A DNA stretch of 64,000 nucleotides from Ficedula albicollis (taxonomy: Eukaryota > Chordata > Aves > Passeriformes > Muscicapidae), in assembly GCF_000247815.1 (NCBI RefSeq), contig NC_021676.1, forward strand, positions 3,253,544-3,317,543, written 5' to 3'. Position 1 is the first letter of the stretch. The number at the start of each line of letters is the position of its first letter. The translations under genes and the position numbers were made by a program. The notes under the pieces are model-generated. The model had not been told where the DNA came from. It was given only the letters and a program-made list of their open reading frames with translations, and searched no databases. Below, piece by piece: positions 26,607 through 39,110 of the stretch.

Positions 26607-27056
26607 CCCTGACACAAATTTAGCCACAATTTAGTTTCCTTGGGTCCTGTCCCTGGTCACAGAGAGCAGAGGTTGGTGTGTGCCCCTCCTCTCTCTTCAC
26701 AAGGGGTTTGTAACCATGATGAATCTTCTCTCAGTCTCCTGTTCTCCAGCTGACCAAGCCCAGCACTCTCAGCTGCTCCTCACACACCTCCCCTCACCAT
26801 CCTTCACCATCCTTCACCTCCCCTCACCATTCCCTGACACAAATTTAGCCACAATTTAGTTTCCTTGGGTCCTGTCCCTGGTCACAGAGAGCAGAGGTTG
26901 GTGTGTGCCCCTCCTCTCCCTTCACAAGGGGTTTGTAACCATGATGAATCTTCTCTCAGTCTCCTGTTCTCCAGCTGACCAAGCCCAGCACTCTCAGCTG
27001 CTCCTCACACACCTCCCCTCACCATCCCTCACCTCCCCTCACCATCCCTCACCATC
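26607..27056. repeat. Two-copy tandem duplication, 225-bp unit, within CR1
   Basis: Copy 1 (26607-26831) and copy 2 (26832-27056) both begin ccctgacacaaatttagcca and run through ccagctgaccaagcccagca into the caccatcc decamers. Apart from a ctctctc/ctctccc change, they are close to identical until the decamer array. The duplication is internal to the CR1 copy, so it arose after insertion. Confidence 0.93.
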
Positions 27057-27098
27057 CCTCACCATCCTTCACCATCCCTCACCATCCCTCACCATCCT
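27011..27098. repeat. Decamer minisatellite (ACCATCCCTC)n
   Basis: About nine 10-bp units of accatccctc and variants (acctcccctc, accatccttc) stand in register. A shorter array of the same unit lies at 26786-26830 in the first copy of the 225-bp duplication. The seed looks like the CR1 phrase around cctcaccatcctcgttgcc. Confidence 0.9.
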
Positions 27099-27289
27099 CG
27101 TTGCCTCCTTCGGATGCTCTCTAACATCTTATTTTTGAACTGGCCTCCCCAGTTCAGGACAATCCCCTCCCTTGACCATCCCGTGCTGCTGTTCCTGATG
27201 TCCTCAGGACAGGGCTGTCCCTCCAGGGCACACAGGTGACACGTCCCCCTTGCCACCCTCCTCAGCCGTGTCACATCATGGCAGCTTCT

Positions 27290-27499
27290 GCTCTTCTGGA
27301 CCTTCCCACCACCTCTCCAGGCTGCACCTACAGCTGCTGTGGGTTGGGCATAAAGCAGACAGAATGGCCTAAAAGCAGATTTTCTCTCAGAGAAGCTCTT
27401 CTGGACCTTCCCACCACCTCTCCAGGCTGCACCTACAGCTGCTGTGGGTTGGGCATAAAGCAGACAGAATAGCCTAAAAGCAGATTTTCTCTCAGAGAA
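27290..27499. repeat. Two-copy tandem duplication, 105-bp unit, abutting an LTR
   Basis: Copy 1 (27290-27394) and copy 2 (27395-27499) begin gctcttctggaccttcccac and end in tttctctcagagaa, with one g/a difference. Copy 2 ends at the base before the LTR boundary at 27500. It may derive from degenerate CR1, but I could not match it confidently. Confidence 0.93.
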
Positions 27500-28059
27500 T
27501 GATGCCTAGAGGAGCTGGAAGAGAGGCTAGACAGAGTTAAGAGGAATAAAATGGATATTTTTTGAGGGGCCTTCAAAGGCCCCACCCTGGCAGTAGCAGT
27601 GCCACAGTCGTGGCCCTGCCCAGATGGCTCCAAGATGGAAACAAAAGCGAGCTTGGTCACGAGATCTCACATTTTTATAGGTTTTAGTCTATTTGCATAC
27701 AACTATAGTCGTGGCCCTGCCCAGATGGCTCCAAGATGGAAACAAAAGCGAGCTTGGTCACGAGATCTCACATTTTTATAGGTTTTAGTCTATTTGCATA
27801 CAACTATCCAATTAACAGCCTCAAACCATGAAGTTTCATCCTCCTTGCTTGCTTGCCCACTCTCCTCTTTTCATGTTGTTTATGCTTAGGGCCTAGAGTT
27901 TGAATAGATTGTCCACGAGTCCCCAGCTGGAAAAGGACTGTTTTATCTTCACCACCCTGTGAAAAGATCCTGGTAACCCTTAATGTAAAACAAAAAGTTG
28001 CACACCCAGAAACAGAAATCCCAGCTGCAGAACAGAAAAACTTAAAACTTCAGGCATCA
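27500..28059 (-). mobile_element. Endogenous-retrovirus solo LTR with internal duplication
   Basis: Terminal tgatgcct (27500) and aggcatca (ending 28059) form an 8-bp inversion with TG...CA, one base different from the LTR at 18429-18895. Shared features include ctggaaaaggactg, gaggctagacagagttaag and a TATA box (TATAAAAA on minus; plus 27672-27679 and again 27773-27780 because of the duplication). The AATAAA seen in the other copy is degraded here (aaatat). No target duplication is clear (gagaa versus tgaag). No retroviral internal sequence is attached. Confidence 0.85.
27606..27807. repeat. Two-copy tandem duplication, 101-bp unit, inside the LTR
   Basis: Copy 1 (27606-27706) and copy 2 (27707-27807) start agtcgtggccctgcccagat and end in tttgcatacaacta. 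They are essentially identical and both carry the TATA box, so the LTR core promoter is duplicated. Confidence 0.95.
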
Positions 28060-29528
28060 TGAAGGCTGCACTGCTGCCCCGGGCGCGGGGCTGTGCTGAG
28101 GGAGGGGATCCATGGCTGCTGCCTGCTCTGCTCTGGTTGTTCTGTAATTGGATCAGCAATGAAGCTTTTTTACAGCTTGGAATCATTTGTAAATCCCACT
28201 GATTTTTTGCACGGTGAAGGGTTGATTTTGTGTAGAAAGGAAGTTATTGAATTATGATGTGTCAGTCATAATAATTAGCAAGGCCTGTGCTCGCTGCAGC
28301 AGGAAGATGGGGTTTGTTTTTTCCCTCTAGCCCTTTCTAACTTGGATAACACATATTTGAAGTTTCACCTTCACATCCAAAGCCCTCCTCTGACAGGTGA
28401 GGTCCATACAGGATCCAAGACCTGCAGTAAAAGCTGGGTGTCCCCACAATCACTGTGCCTGTTGGGTGTGATGGCCGTGAGCTCTCTGCTCATCCCGTTC
28501 AACTGTTAAATTCTGGCAGGTTTCCACTCATCAGGAGCTGAGTGGCAGCCACTCAACCACGCTTGAGCAGTTTGGGGATCACCCCAGGCCAGCAGCCATC
28601 CTCCCAGCTCCATGGTAGGAGTGCCCAGCTTTGGCACAGAAGACTCTGCCAAATGGAAATGAGCTGTGCCTGCTGGTCCAAGGGCCCCAAAATGGTTCCT
28701 GGATTGCCTCATTGTGAAAACTGATGTGTTATTTTTAATCTGTCCAAAAGCAGTTCTGCAGCATCCTATGGAGTTGAATGTAGGAAATCACTCACAATGG
28801 TCATTTTGTGTCTGGAGTGCCAGACTTGCAGAGAGATGCATTTAGATATGCCAACAGCGAGTCAAATCAATTCCTCAATTCCTTCCCTGAATCACAATGT
28901 GGATTTATTGCTTAATGTTATTTAGGAGCTGAAATTGGTAAAATGAGTAGTCCTAGACCTGTATTTTTTAAAATATCTTTAATAGTTTTGTCTTTTCTTC
29001 CTAGTAAAGGTAAAAATATAAATATTTGTCCTGTTTTTGTTTGTTCTAGTTCACTTTGACCACTCACACCAGTGGAGCTCCATGAAATGCTGCTAAAAAA
29101 GCAGGTTAAAAAAAAGACACAGGTAACTCAGAAGTTGGGGTTTTTTTCCCCATAATATTAAATATTTTTTAATGTAAGAATTCTTTTCTGTCCACTGTTT
29201 GTTCCGTGTGCCTTGAAATGGGAAAAGCCTGCTATTTTAGAGTGGTTTCTCATGCTCTTGGTTATAAATCACAACTCACTAGGTACTAAAATAACCAACT
29301 CCCTTTTTTTTTTCTTCCCGAGCTAATGGTAAGAAACTTAGTCTAGGATGGGTTTTGGTTTCATTTTTCTTACTTGTTACCAATTTTGAAGATGTTTTTA
29401 CCAATCCTTTTACTAAAAACATTTCCAGTTAACCCTGAAGTCCAACAACAAATGTTCCTCCTCTATCAGAAATATGCATGTGGAGAGTCTGCTTGACACT
29501 GACCCATTTATTTCACCTTTCCCTGCAG
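28060..29528. other. Unannotated sequence
   Basis: A small CpG-containing patch (ccccgggcgcgggg) is at 28077-28090. The stretch 28220-28300 has homeodomain-type motifs (gaattatgatg, cataataattagc) and could be regulatory. No repeat family or gene recognised before the exon-like segment. Confidence 0.45.
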
Positions 29529-29656
29529 GAAGAAATTTTTTATTCAGAAATTAATATTGGATGTGCTGGCTAAACCTGAAGTTCTACATGTCTGAGGAGT
29601 TAAAAGTTCAGGATGGCAATGTAAATCTCAGCATTGATTTCAGCCCTCCTTACTCT
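29529..29656 (+). other. Exon-like segment with short open frame (tentative)
   Basis: A pyrimidine-rich acceptor (tttcacctttccctgcag) ends at 29528, with a possible branch point actgac whose A is at 29502. A strong donor, GTAAGTA, begins at 29657. One frame has a stop at 29552-29554, then ATG at 29561 and a second in-frame ATG at 29588, and is open to the donor for exactly 32 codons (phase 0). From the second ATG it reads MSEELKVQDGNVNLS. The other two frames contain stops. I do not recognise the peptide. It could be an alternative first coding exon, a noncoding-RNA exon, or chance. No partner exon is identified. Confidence 0.25.
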
Positions 29657-32600
29657 GTAAGTACTGTTTATTCTTGGAGACAGGTTCCCCTGTGATCTCG
29701 CTTTGGAAGTAATTACTGGGTTAGTGTTTAAGGCAGAAAGCATTTGTGCACTGCTAACACACAAGCTGACAGAAAATTCTCAGCAGATCTTAACTCATTT
29801 TCAGTTCTGCAAGGCTTTCTCTGAGAGCTCTGATCACAGATTTTTGTTATCTTCATTCTGATCTCACCTGTCTCTGTTTGCTCCCCAAACCAGGTTTTTA
29901 ATTCTCCCCACCCACCCAATCCCATTTTCTCAGCTCTCACAGTGCCTCCCACATTGCCTGGCCCTGATGATCAGCTCCTGAAAGAGTGACTTGCATTCCA
30001 ACTGGGCAATTAGAGACTAAGGTGGTAAGTTTGTTTAAAGTTTAATATTAAAATAACTTCAAGGTATCTTACGAGTTCTAATGACAGGGTTATCAACAAA
30101 CATGAAGAAAACCAATGTGAATTATTTATTCCTTCATCTACTTACCAACTGAAAGGAAGTCAGCTTCTTATTTAGAGTCAAATCCCAGCTCTGCCAGAGA
30201 CATGCATTGTGCTGAAGGAGTCAAAGATGTGATGACAAAGCTATTTTAGCAAAACTCCTCCAAGGCAAATGTTAAATAATATATTTATATTTAAGTATAT
30301 TTACATAAAAGTAAATATATGTGTATTTATATGCATGTGTGTATAAATAGTATTTATTTATGTAGTGGTACATTTTTATATATACAGTTTTTATACCAAA
30401 CACATTAAGAGTTTATCTAAATATATTTATAGTTTCATTTTTTTTGACTGAAAAATAAAAAAGTCTGTTTTTCCTGTAACAGACTCCAGCACTTGACACA
30501 TTTGATAATACTTTCTCTCCACTGAGATTTACAGAACACCAGAACTTCCTCCCATTAATTGGGATGAATTTGGTCAAAGGATCTACAGTTCAGTTTTAAA
30601 AACTGCTTAACTAAATTTTTAAAGTTTTAGTCTTGAAACTTCTAGCTGGATAAAAGATTTTGAAACTGAACATTCTGAAATTTATGAGCTGCCCTGCTAC
30701 CAAAACCTTGCAAACCCAAAGCAGTAGAGATTATGGAGATTCCAAATTCCAGTGGTTGCCAAATTTCTGGTGCTTTATTTTACATAGATTGTATTGACAG
30801 CTTCATCTGGGAAGGAAATGGAGTAAAACATTCGTTTTCAATAAGTTAATTGTGTTACTGATTTTAGATTTCATACCTGTACACTTGTAATTGTTCCCCC
30901 AGTACTTTCAGAATCCATGGTGAGGTGCTGGTTGACTGAGGTGCTTAGGTTTATATTGCTCTTTAAGTTATCAAGAAATTCTTGAAAGTGATTAAAAAGA
31001 GTAATTGCCTAGCTTAGTAACTCATGTAGAGTCTCTGAGACCATGCCTAAGCTATTCATCATAAAGCAAGCTTAGAATTCACTGCATTCATATTTTAAAC
31101 AAGCTGTCACCATTTATAATCTCAGTTTGCAGTCCCCAGTGTAAGAAACAAGATAATGTGCTAGGGTATGGTTAGATAATGTTCTGGATGCAATGGGAGC
31201 AGAAGAAAAGGAGAAAAATACAGAAATAAGGTTTCCACATCCTTTTAAATCTGTTTAACAGCAATTTCCATCAGGATGTGAGATCAGGTCACATTTACAA
31301 ATGAGCTATGGAATCAGTGCATGGAAAATGAGCTAAGCAAGATGCTGATATTAACTCTGAAGTTTTTTATTTTGTCAGTTTAACTACAACTTCAATAAAG
31401 GAGGAATGGGTCTTTTTTAATTCATAGAGACTAAATATTTTCTTATAAAATTTTCCTGTGTTGGCTTTGATGTGCACACCATACACATTTAAGATCTGTC
31501 TTCTCTTAGTGACAATTAAAATGTTGGCCAGCATTCATGAGAAACACTGACCAAGGAGTCCAAATGCCTGATGAGGTGGCACAGAAAACTCTTTCTGCTC
31601 AAGAACTACTGCTACATTCTGATCCTCAAATTCAGTTACTCTTTTTTTTTTCTTATTCTTGAGTTCAGCTCAGCAGAATTTATTTTCTCTTGAACACAAT
31701 GACCCCAGTTCTAACTGTGCTGTCTAGGAAAAATTCAGGAGAACATTTTATACTTTCTTTTCTGAAGTAGCTCAGACTTCTTAATTATCCAGGTCATAAT
31801 TTTCTAATCCAAAGTCACAGGAAAAGGACGAGCTAGGACTAGGTCTTGGAAATTATTAACATCAGCTTCATCCAAGTATAATAAAGTTTTAATACACATT
31901 TTATGTTAAGTCTTTTTAGATATTTTACCTAAATTAAACTGAAAATTACTGAATTACTCCTTCAGAAAATAGGAGTAATGTAGTCATTAAAACTGACTTT
32001 ATTCAATTCCCTTTAAGTATCCAGGAAAAGTACCCAAACACAAAATGGAGTGATCCCTTTTATTTCCAGCACATCAGAAGACAGTGGAGATTATCCTCAT
32101 GCTCTGAAACACAAAATTCCCCTTCCAGATCCTCCTTAAGGAGTCAAGGAAAGACCAGAATCATGGAGGACAGATGCATGGCAGAGAAGAGCAGTAATTT
32201 TATTTTAAAATAGGATGAACCCTGCAGAGCCCAGTTATCTCAAAAAGTTAATGGCTCTGAAACACAGGTTTTTTTACCACAATGCCTTTCAGAATTTTTA
32301 TTTAATTTCTGTCCATCTCCTAGGCTCTTATTGATAGAGTTGTTTGAATTTTCAGGTTTGAGTATCTCTTGTGTATCAAAGGAATGAATCATGTAAAATC
32401 AGGGGGCATCATTTCTCTTTTGTGCTGAATAGATGCCACTTAGCCAGCACCAGATGGACAGGAACCATAAATCCTGTCCTGGCTCACTCAAAAAATATTT
32501 CCAGCCACACTTTGTTTGAAATACCAGGTCCTTCCCTTAGTCCTAAAAAACCCTCTTGATCTCTGTCCATGTTACTGAAGATTTAAGAGGGTCAGTTCAA

Positions 32601-34587
32601 CTAAAATCATTTGTTAAGCAGTTTTTCCATACCAGCTCCAAAATCTGGATTATTTTTGCAATTGGCAATTTGGCAATTTCTCGTGTCTAAAGATGCCACA
32701 GATGCTGAAAACTCATTTAATCACAGTTGAAGATTTATTTTCTTTGTGCTTTGAAGTGTTAATGTGCCATTTCTGTCCTTTGCTCATTAGTATATCACCA
32801 GATGATAACAAGCACCAGTATGAGTTTAGGCTGCATATTCCTTTATTTCTTGCTTTAAAATATGGAGAGGTAGACAGCTAATTTTTTATTGTTTTGTTGT
32901 TTTTTTCCCCATTCTTCATACTTTCCATGATCTTCTAAATGAAGATTAAAGTCTGCTTTTTAATAGTTAAATTCTTAATTGTTTTAAAAAGTAATGTATA
33001 GGTTTTAAATCTTTGGACAAGTAATCTCCAAAGTATTTGCTACCTTGTTTTAAGGATTATTCACTGAAACCAGGCAGAGCTGTTGAAGTCCCAGAGCCCC
33101 AATGAAGCACTGATGACATTGCTACCAAAATTGTTTTGGAGATTTGGCTGTCACTGTTCACCTTTTGCTGTGAACCCACCAGTTAATGCTGAAAAAAATC
33201 CACCTGAAGCTCTGTGGCTTCCCTTCTCACTGCATCTTTGTTTCATAATCAGGCCTTGATACTGTGAACAACTCAGAATGTCTGTATTGATTAAACCTTA
33301 GGAGTCTTCACTTTAAATTCTAGCTGGTATTCTGCAGACTATAATGAACATTACTGAATGCATGGTGTCTTCTGGGAAACACCTTGAGATTATCAAGTTT
33401 AATTTCCCCCAGGAAGTTCTTACAGCAGTGCAATCAAGCTAACTTTTACTCTCTGTAATGGAATAAGATTTAATCTGCAATTTTTAAACCACCAACACTT
33501 CTTAATTTTCTTCTTTTAAAAAAGGAGTTTTGCTCTGGTTTGAGGCTCCTGCTAGACTTTTTCCCCATAGTGCAAGTAATGAATATTCCATCCCTTTTCA
33601 GTATGCTGGATGTGTACAAGCAGCTTTAAGCCTATGGTTCATAAGGAATTTATGTCAATATTGCAATTAAATCCTGTCTGTCATAATAGGTGACCTTTAA
33701 TCTAGTGTATATTGAGTCCCTAATCTCTCAGATTGTAACTGAGTGATGGAGATGCAAGACTTCATGGAAGAAAGGCAGATCATAAGAAAATAATTATTTT
33801 TTTTGTGTAAACAGTGATTTTCCAATTACTACTCTCAGTTGGGACAGAAAAATATCTAACTCATGATGTGTTCTGATCCAAAATTAATCCTTTTGTAACT
33901 GTGCCTTTTTTCATTAAAGACTAATTTTTCTTTCTTCCAGACAAAATCTTCAACTTCTGTGGTAATTTTAATGTATTTTTTTTTCTTTCCCAGTATATCA
34001 TTACAATATAAGCATATTGATAAATATGGGGTTAAGCAATATAGAAAGGTAGTCAAATAAATAATCATGAGATTTATATTATTATCTATAAATGTTGCTT
34101 TGATGGCAAAGTGTATCTGGCAAAAAAAAAAATCCCTAAATTGTGGAAAAGATTTATTTTTTTCAATTTATGAAGTAAATATCCAATTTTTAAAATTAAT
34201 ACATGTGAGATATGTAAAAGTGGCTGTAGATGTTGAATACAGGGTTTAAGGTTTTGGTGACATGGCATGTGAGCAATAAAACAGGGGTAATGCTTGAGTG
34301 ACCAGAAATTTTTGACAAATACATGGAAACATTTGCATCACAGAAGAGAAATTTTTAAAGGTTGACTCTGTTCCCAGGTCTGTGCTTGTGCCAACAGAAC
34401 CATGCAAGAAAATTGTCAACTGTCACAATGATCTTGTTTGTAAAGCAATTTGAAATGTAATCACCAAAAGTGCAGTGTCAGAATGAGGTGTTTACTTAAA
34501 TTACTTTTTTTTTTTATTTAAATTTCTTTTTTTTTTTTTTTTTACTTAAATTACTGTTTGCTCCTACTTATGTTTTGTTTCTAATTT
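29657..34587. other. Unannotated AT-rich sequence
   Basis: A very AT-rich stretch (tatttatat, taaatatatgt and similar) spans about 30270-30440. T-runs near 34507-34544 are flanked by a repeated ttacttaaattact. No gene, RNA or classified transposon seen. Open frames are below 75 codons. Confidence 0.5.
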
Positions 34588-34749
34588 CTGAATTTTCTTA
34601 TATTTCCCAATATTGAGACTAGTGGGAAAATATGTTCCCAAATTATCTTCCTGGGAGAAATCTATGATCTGAATTTTCTTATATTTCCCAATATTGAGAA
34701 TAGTGGGAAAATATGTTCCCAAATTATCTTCTTGGGAGAAATCTATGAT
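34588..34749. repeat. Two-copy tandem duplication, 81-bp unit
   Basis: Copy 1 (34588-34668) and copy 2 (34669-34749) begin ctgaattttcttatatttcc and end ggagaaatctatgat. Two differences are seen (c/a and c/t). Confidence 0.95.
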
Positions 34750-37700
34750 TTTTCAGATGGTGAAGTACAGCAATATTACTTGGGGCTATTACTGGATTTT
34801 TAAAGCTTCCAATATCTTCTGTTTGATGATGGAGAGCAAGCATGGCTTTGATGCAAACCATTTAATTTAAATGTCCTCCCAAGAGGAGAGTTCAGCACTG
34901 CTTTGGTCACTCCTCTTACAGCAGTGGTGCCAGGATCCCCTCGAGGGAAAACAACTCAAATAAAACCAAATCAGGGTAAACCATGGACAGTTTCTCAATT
35001 AGTTCATTCAAGTTCATTCACTTCATTCTGCACTACTGTGCTATTTTTAAGATGGAAATAAATGAGCCTCCTGCTCAGGGCATTTCCTCCCATGTCACAG
35101 AGAACTGTTCCTTTGCTCAGGGTGAACCAAGACTGGGGTGCAAACAAAGCAAATTTAAATTTGCATCACACACAGATTAATAATCCATATTTTGGAGTTT
35201 GCTTTTTACAATCTTTGCATTATAAAACTAGACTAATAAAAAGACAGTAACTTATACCTAAAACCTCAAAACTTTTGGTTAGTTTGGGCTGTACTGTGGA
35301 ACTTTTAATCCAAAAACTACAGATTGAATTACCTGAAGATTTTTAACCCCTGAAACAGAACTTCATTCATATGGATATGGTCACACTGAACATATAAATT
35401 TCACTGATTTGTTTCTATTATTTTCTTTTAAAATTTCAGTGGGGTGGAATTGAGCTGAGAAAATGCCAAACCACCCTCTCTGAGATCTACTCTAAGAAAC
35501 TATAGTTGAGACCTGAACATCCTTTGTAAACTGTGAATGAGATCAGCTCACTTCATGCACATCAAATTGTAAGAAAATCCTTTTAAAGGTTGAAGTATTC
35601 AAGTTTTCAATCTCCTTGGTATGGGCTATGTCAAGAGAGGACCTCAGAGAAACTTGAAAGAAATCCATGCAGTTGCCACCCATAAATGAAAGAAGTCTGA
35701 TAAATAACATCTGAAGGATAATTAGAGGTTTTTCAGGAGAACCAAGGGAGACAGAGACACAGAAGCAAAAGGGGGAAAGATTTTAATAAATGGTGTGTCA
35801 GTAGCTGTGGAAGGGGGCTGATAGGTGAGCAGGGAGGAGGAAGGAGGATTCCTTCTCTATTTCTACTTCAAAGAGACCAGCAGAGACTTAGATTGGTTCT
35901 GGTGGAGTGGGAGGGATGGGTCACTGATTTCAGAGAGATCTGAAGGTGCATCGTAAATGAAAAGTTTTAATCAGTAGAGGAACAAGACAGAGCCAAGACC
36001 TGAAAGAATAACTGAAAACACACAGCAAAGTTTCCTTCACAGATGAGTGAAGTTCTGTTTTCTTTCATAGAAAATGAGAAAGAGCAACAAAGGCAAAGAA
36101 ATGTTCCTTTGCCCAGTGTCTCCATATTGACATACACAGGCATATGGAAGCATAAATATCACACTGATAGAGACAATCAAAAGCAGTGGGTTTACAAACC
36201 TGAGACCAAAAATGAAAGTTACAAGTTTAATGTCCATTTAGAGAAGTGGGAGATATGAAAGAGAGAGAATCCTTGGTTCTGTGTGGCAGGGTTACAGGTT
36301 TTCATGGCAGCGTGGTGCAATTTGTCAGCAGGAGCTGAACCACACCAAGGCTGCTCCAGAAGAAGCAGGAGGAAGGACACTTACCTGCAGCAGAGGGCAA
36401 ATCAACACACAGATCATCCCTGTTTTGTGAGTGGTTAAGACTTTTTTTTTCCCCTCAAACCATACAGAAACGGTTCACCAGGAAATCTCCATATGCAAAA
36501 TGGGCATCTCTGTGTGAATACAGTCCAGAAGATGTCAGGTACATATTTACCCTCTTTAAATAATTTTTTGGTAAGGTATTTGTCACCTTGCTCTCCTATC
36601 CCTGTAACCACTAAAAAAAAAAAGTTCCTGACAGGGGACACATACAAATTTCATAAATGCCAAGACGATTTTGCAGTATGAATTTAAAATGTGCTTTGAA
36701 CAAAAATAATTGATATTTTGTAGGTTGTTCATGTTGTTCATGTTGGTCCCTAATCACTTGAGGGATGTTTAAGCTTTTTAACTGATACTTAGTTCTTTCA
36801 AATGAGCAAATTAATCTCCTGGGTGCACAGCAGCTCCACGTACCTGGGGTCACAGTGCAGAAAGTTATTTTTGTTGCTATCTACAGATTGTCTTGACATG
36901 CAGCATATACCCACAGGGTCAGAGGAATTGCCCTCTGATTACATGTACAATAATCTGGATCTCCCAAGGTATTCAAGTAGTTAATTAAATATCAAGTAAT
37001 TGCTAAAACTACTAACTGACATTTAATTAGTATGTTAATTGATATCAAATTTGTTCTCACTATCTTGTTTTATGTTAATAAAATCCCTAAACATTTCTTG
37101 GGAGGAGATTAGGAAACAATGTGCTCCAAATGTACTAATGCAAAACAGCCTAGAGCATCACTTCTGCTTGTGGAATGTAACTTCTGACTTTTTATCCCAG
37201 CTGTGATACTTTCTGTTTAAACTTACCTTGTGCTTAGGGTATAGTATGTTCAGTAGTATAGACCTCTCTTGGTATGGATTTTGACTTTTATAATCCTGTA
37301 ATCTCTTAGACATCTATCTAAAGAGGGATAATTGTTAAAATAGTCTAAGGCTGCCTCTGTTCCCTTGGGTAGAGGGATGTGGGGAGTGGGGAGAGCCTCC
37401 CTGGCTGATGTCAGGGATGGATTTCAGCACAACCTCCCAATGTGCAGTGGGGAAATCTGTGCTTCACACATAACTCAGAGCTGCCAGAATCACAGCTTTA
37501 ACTGACTGATGCTTCTGCAGCAGCAAAATGCTGCCTCAGTGTGAGTGCACACAAGGGTGTTCTCCTCCTCCTCTCAGGGAGGAAACTGCTTTGCCTTGCA
37601 GCTTGAGTCCTCTAAAAAGCTTCACAGCTCTAATATAGGAAAGAGATGCCTCCAGGCTTGGGGCCAGAACAAGACTGACTGAGCTCCAGAATGACAAGAG

Positions 37701-39110
37701 CCCCGAGCTTGTCCTTCCTTTCAACCACTCAGATGTTCCCAGTGGCCTCATCAGGAACAGGTGAACTATCCAAAGTTGAATCCACTAAGAGAAAAAGTTG
37801 TTTTCCTACCATCTAACTGGAGAACACACTGGGAAAAAAAAATCCTATGAATATTCATATGAATTTTTAAATTCATTCCTTTCAGCTGTGCTCATGCCTT
37901 TTGTGTGTCAGCTTTTTGTGGAGTTTCTTCTGTGTTTTATTGGCGCCAATGCACAGAGAGAGTTGGTTTTACATTCAGGATCACAAAAAAAGCCAAGTCT
38001 AATTTATTCTCCATGAACATTCACACCCAATTACTTCAGAAGAGTCCAGCTGGGAAATAGAAACAATGGGGTATGACCATGCACAGGGAAACCACAGAGC
38101 TCTGATGCCATCCCTCCTCAATTCAAAATCTGGAATGTACATGGAAACACTGTAAAAGGAAGCTGCTAGAGGAGGGACTGTCAGAGAACTTTGAATTAGG
38201 AATAAAGAAAACTGTGATCTGTTTATTCATGGATATGTCACAGAAAAAAAAAAGAAAAAAAAAAAAGAGGAAAAATTGGTGAAATAAATTATTCGTTACA
38301 AAGTACTCAGTTCTAGTTATATGTCATGAAATACTGCAATAGAACTAAGAACCAGCAGAATGATCATGATAGGCAATGATAGGCAAAGTATGACACTGAA
38401 TTTAAACAACTTTTGGATCAATTGATTTGAACTTCTGTGATTTCTTTTGGATTATTTAAATTTCACAAATAGTTTCACACAATATATTTTTTGAGTTTCC
38501 CTTTGAACATATTGTTATAATCACAATGATCACTAATAGAATGGTTTTTACAAAGTGAAATATTTGAAACCTATAATGCAAAGTGGATTTTTTGCTGAAT
38601 TTGTGTTCAGCCCTTCTATCAGCTCAGAATGTCCTCTGCAAAGTTAATACTGGTTGTACAACTCATATACACTGAAGTAATGATACATAAAACTGAAAAC
38701 ATGAATAATCCATATGAAGAGTAGCCTATTTAGCTGTTGTGCAGACTTAAATTCTTGAAAAATAACATACAAAAAAATTCAAAAATGACATGTTTATCTA
38801 CAAAAAATCTTCAAGCAAACTTGTCACAGGAGATAAAAGCATTGCTACTATTTGAGTCCCATTCTGCCTTGCCCATTAGCCCTCACACACAGTGTTGATT
38901 CCAGAAATATTTTAAAGCACAGCCCACTCCCCACTAGCTGCTATGGTTCTGTGTGGTAACCATCACTCCAATCTTAACTCCCAGCTGGTTTGTTCTGCTT
39001 TCCACCTCCTCTTATTCAGTGCCTCCAGCTTGTGTTGTCTCCCCTGCACCTTCGAGGGTCACCAAGCTCCAGCTCCAGCCCTGATGTCTCTCTCAGCTCT
39101 CTCCACCTCC
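34750..39110. other. Unannotated AT-rich sequence
   Basis: No repeat family or gene recognised. An A-rich run lies at 38244-38275. A 71-codon open frame at 36043-36258 has a mixed, hydrophilic composition but no known motif and no splice or promoter support. Confidence 0.5.

Larger units (their letters stand above)
26402..27285 (-). mobile_element. CR1 LINE copy, 3' region, with internal duplication
   Basis: The plus strand shows reversed CR1 sequence in order: tcatagagtcacagaat (terminal octamers), ggatcatcgagtccaactcc, ggtgctgtgaccattccctg, actcccctgacacaaattta, ccttgggtcctgtccctggt, cttctctcagtctcctgttc, ctcgttgcctccttcggatg and ctccagggcacacag. The closest general match is the CR1 group with ..GAGTCCAACTCCTGG.. 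near its 3' end. It has no intact reading frame. A 225-bp duplication and a decamer array lengthen it, so the underlying element is about 620-660 bp. The right boundary is uncertain. Confidence 0.85.

Noticed and set aside
27011..27098. Possible CRISPR-like or structured array
   Set aside because: Units are 10 bp with no spacers; it is a minisatellite within CR1.
18429..28059. A full provirus bounded by the two related minus-strand LTRs
   Set aside because: Orientation and an 8.6-kb spacing fit, but the interior shows no gag, pol or env sequence, holds CR1 fragments and single-copy DNA, and the left LTR has its own atat flanks. Two solo LTRs are simpler.
36043..36258. 71-codon hydrophilic open frame
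   Set aside because: Composition looks protein-like, but the opposite strand is also open, and I see no motif, exon signals or promoter.
36379..36390. Perfect donor-like CAG|GTAAGT on the minus strand
   Set aside because: No acceptor or open frame is seen upstream on that strand; one such 9-mer is expected by chance in a window of this size.
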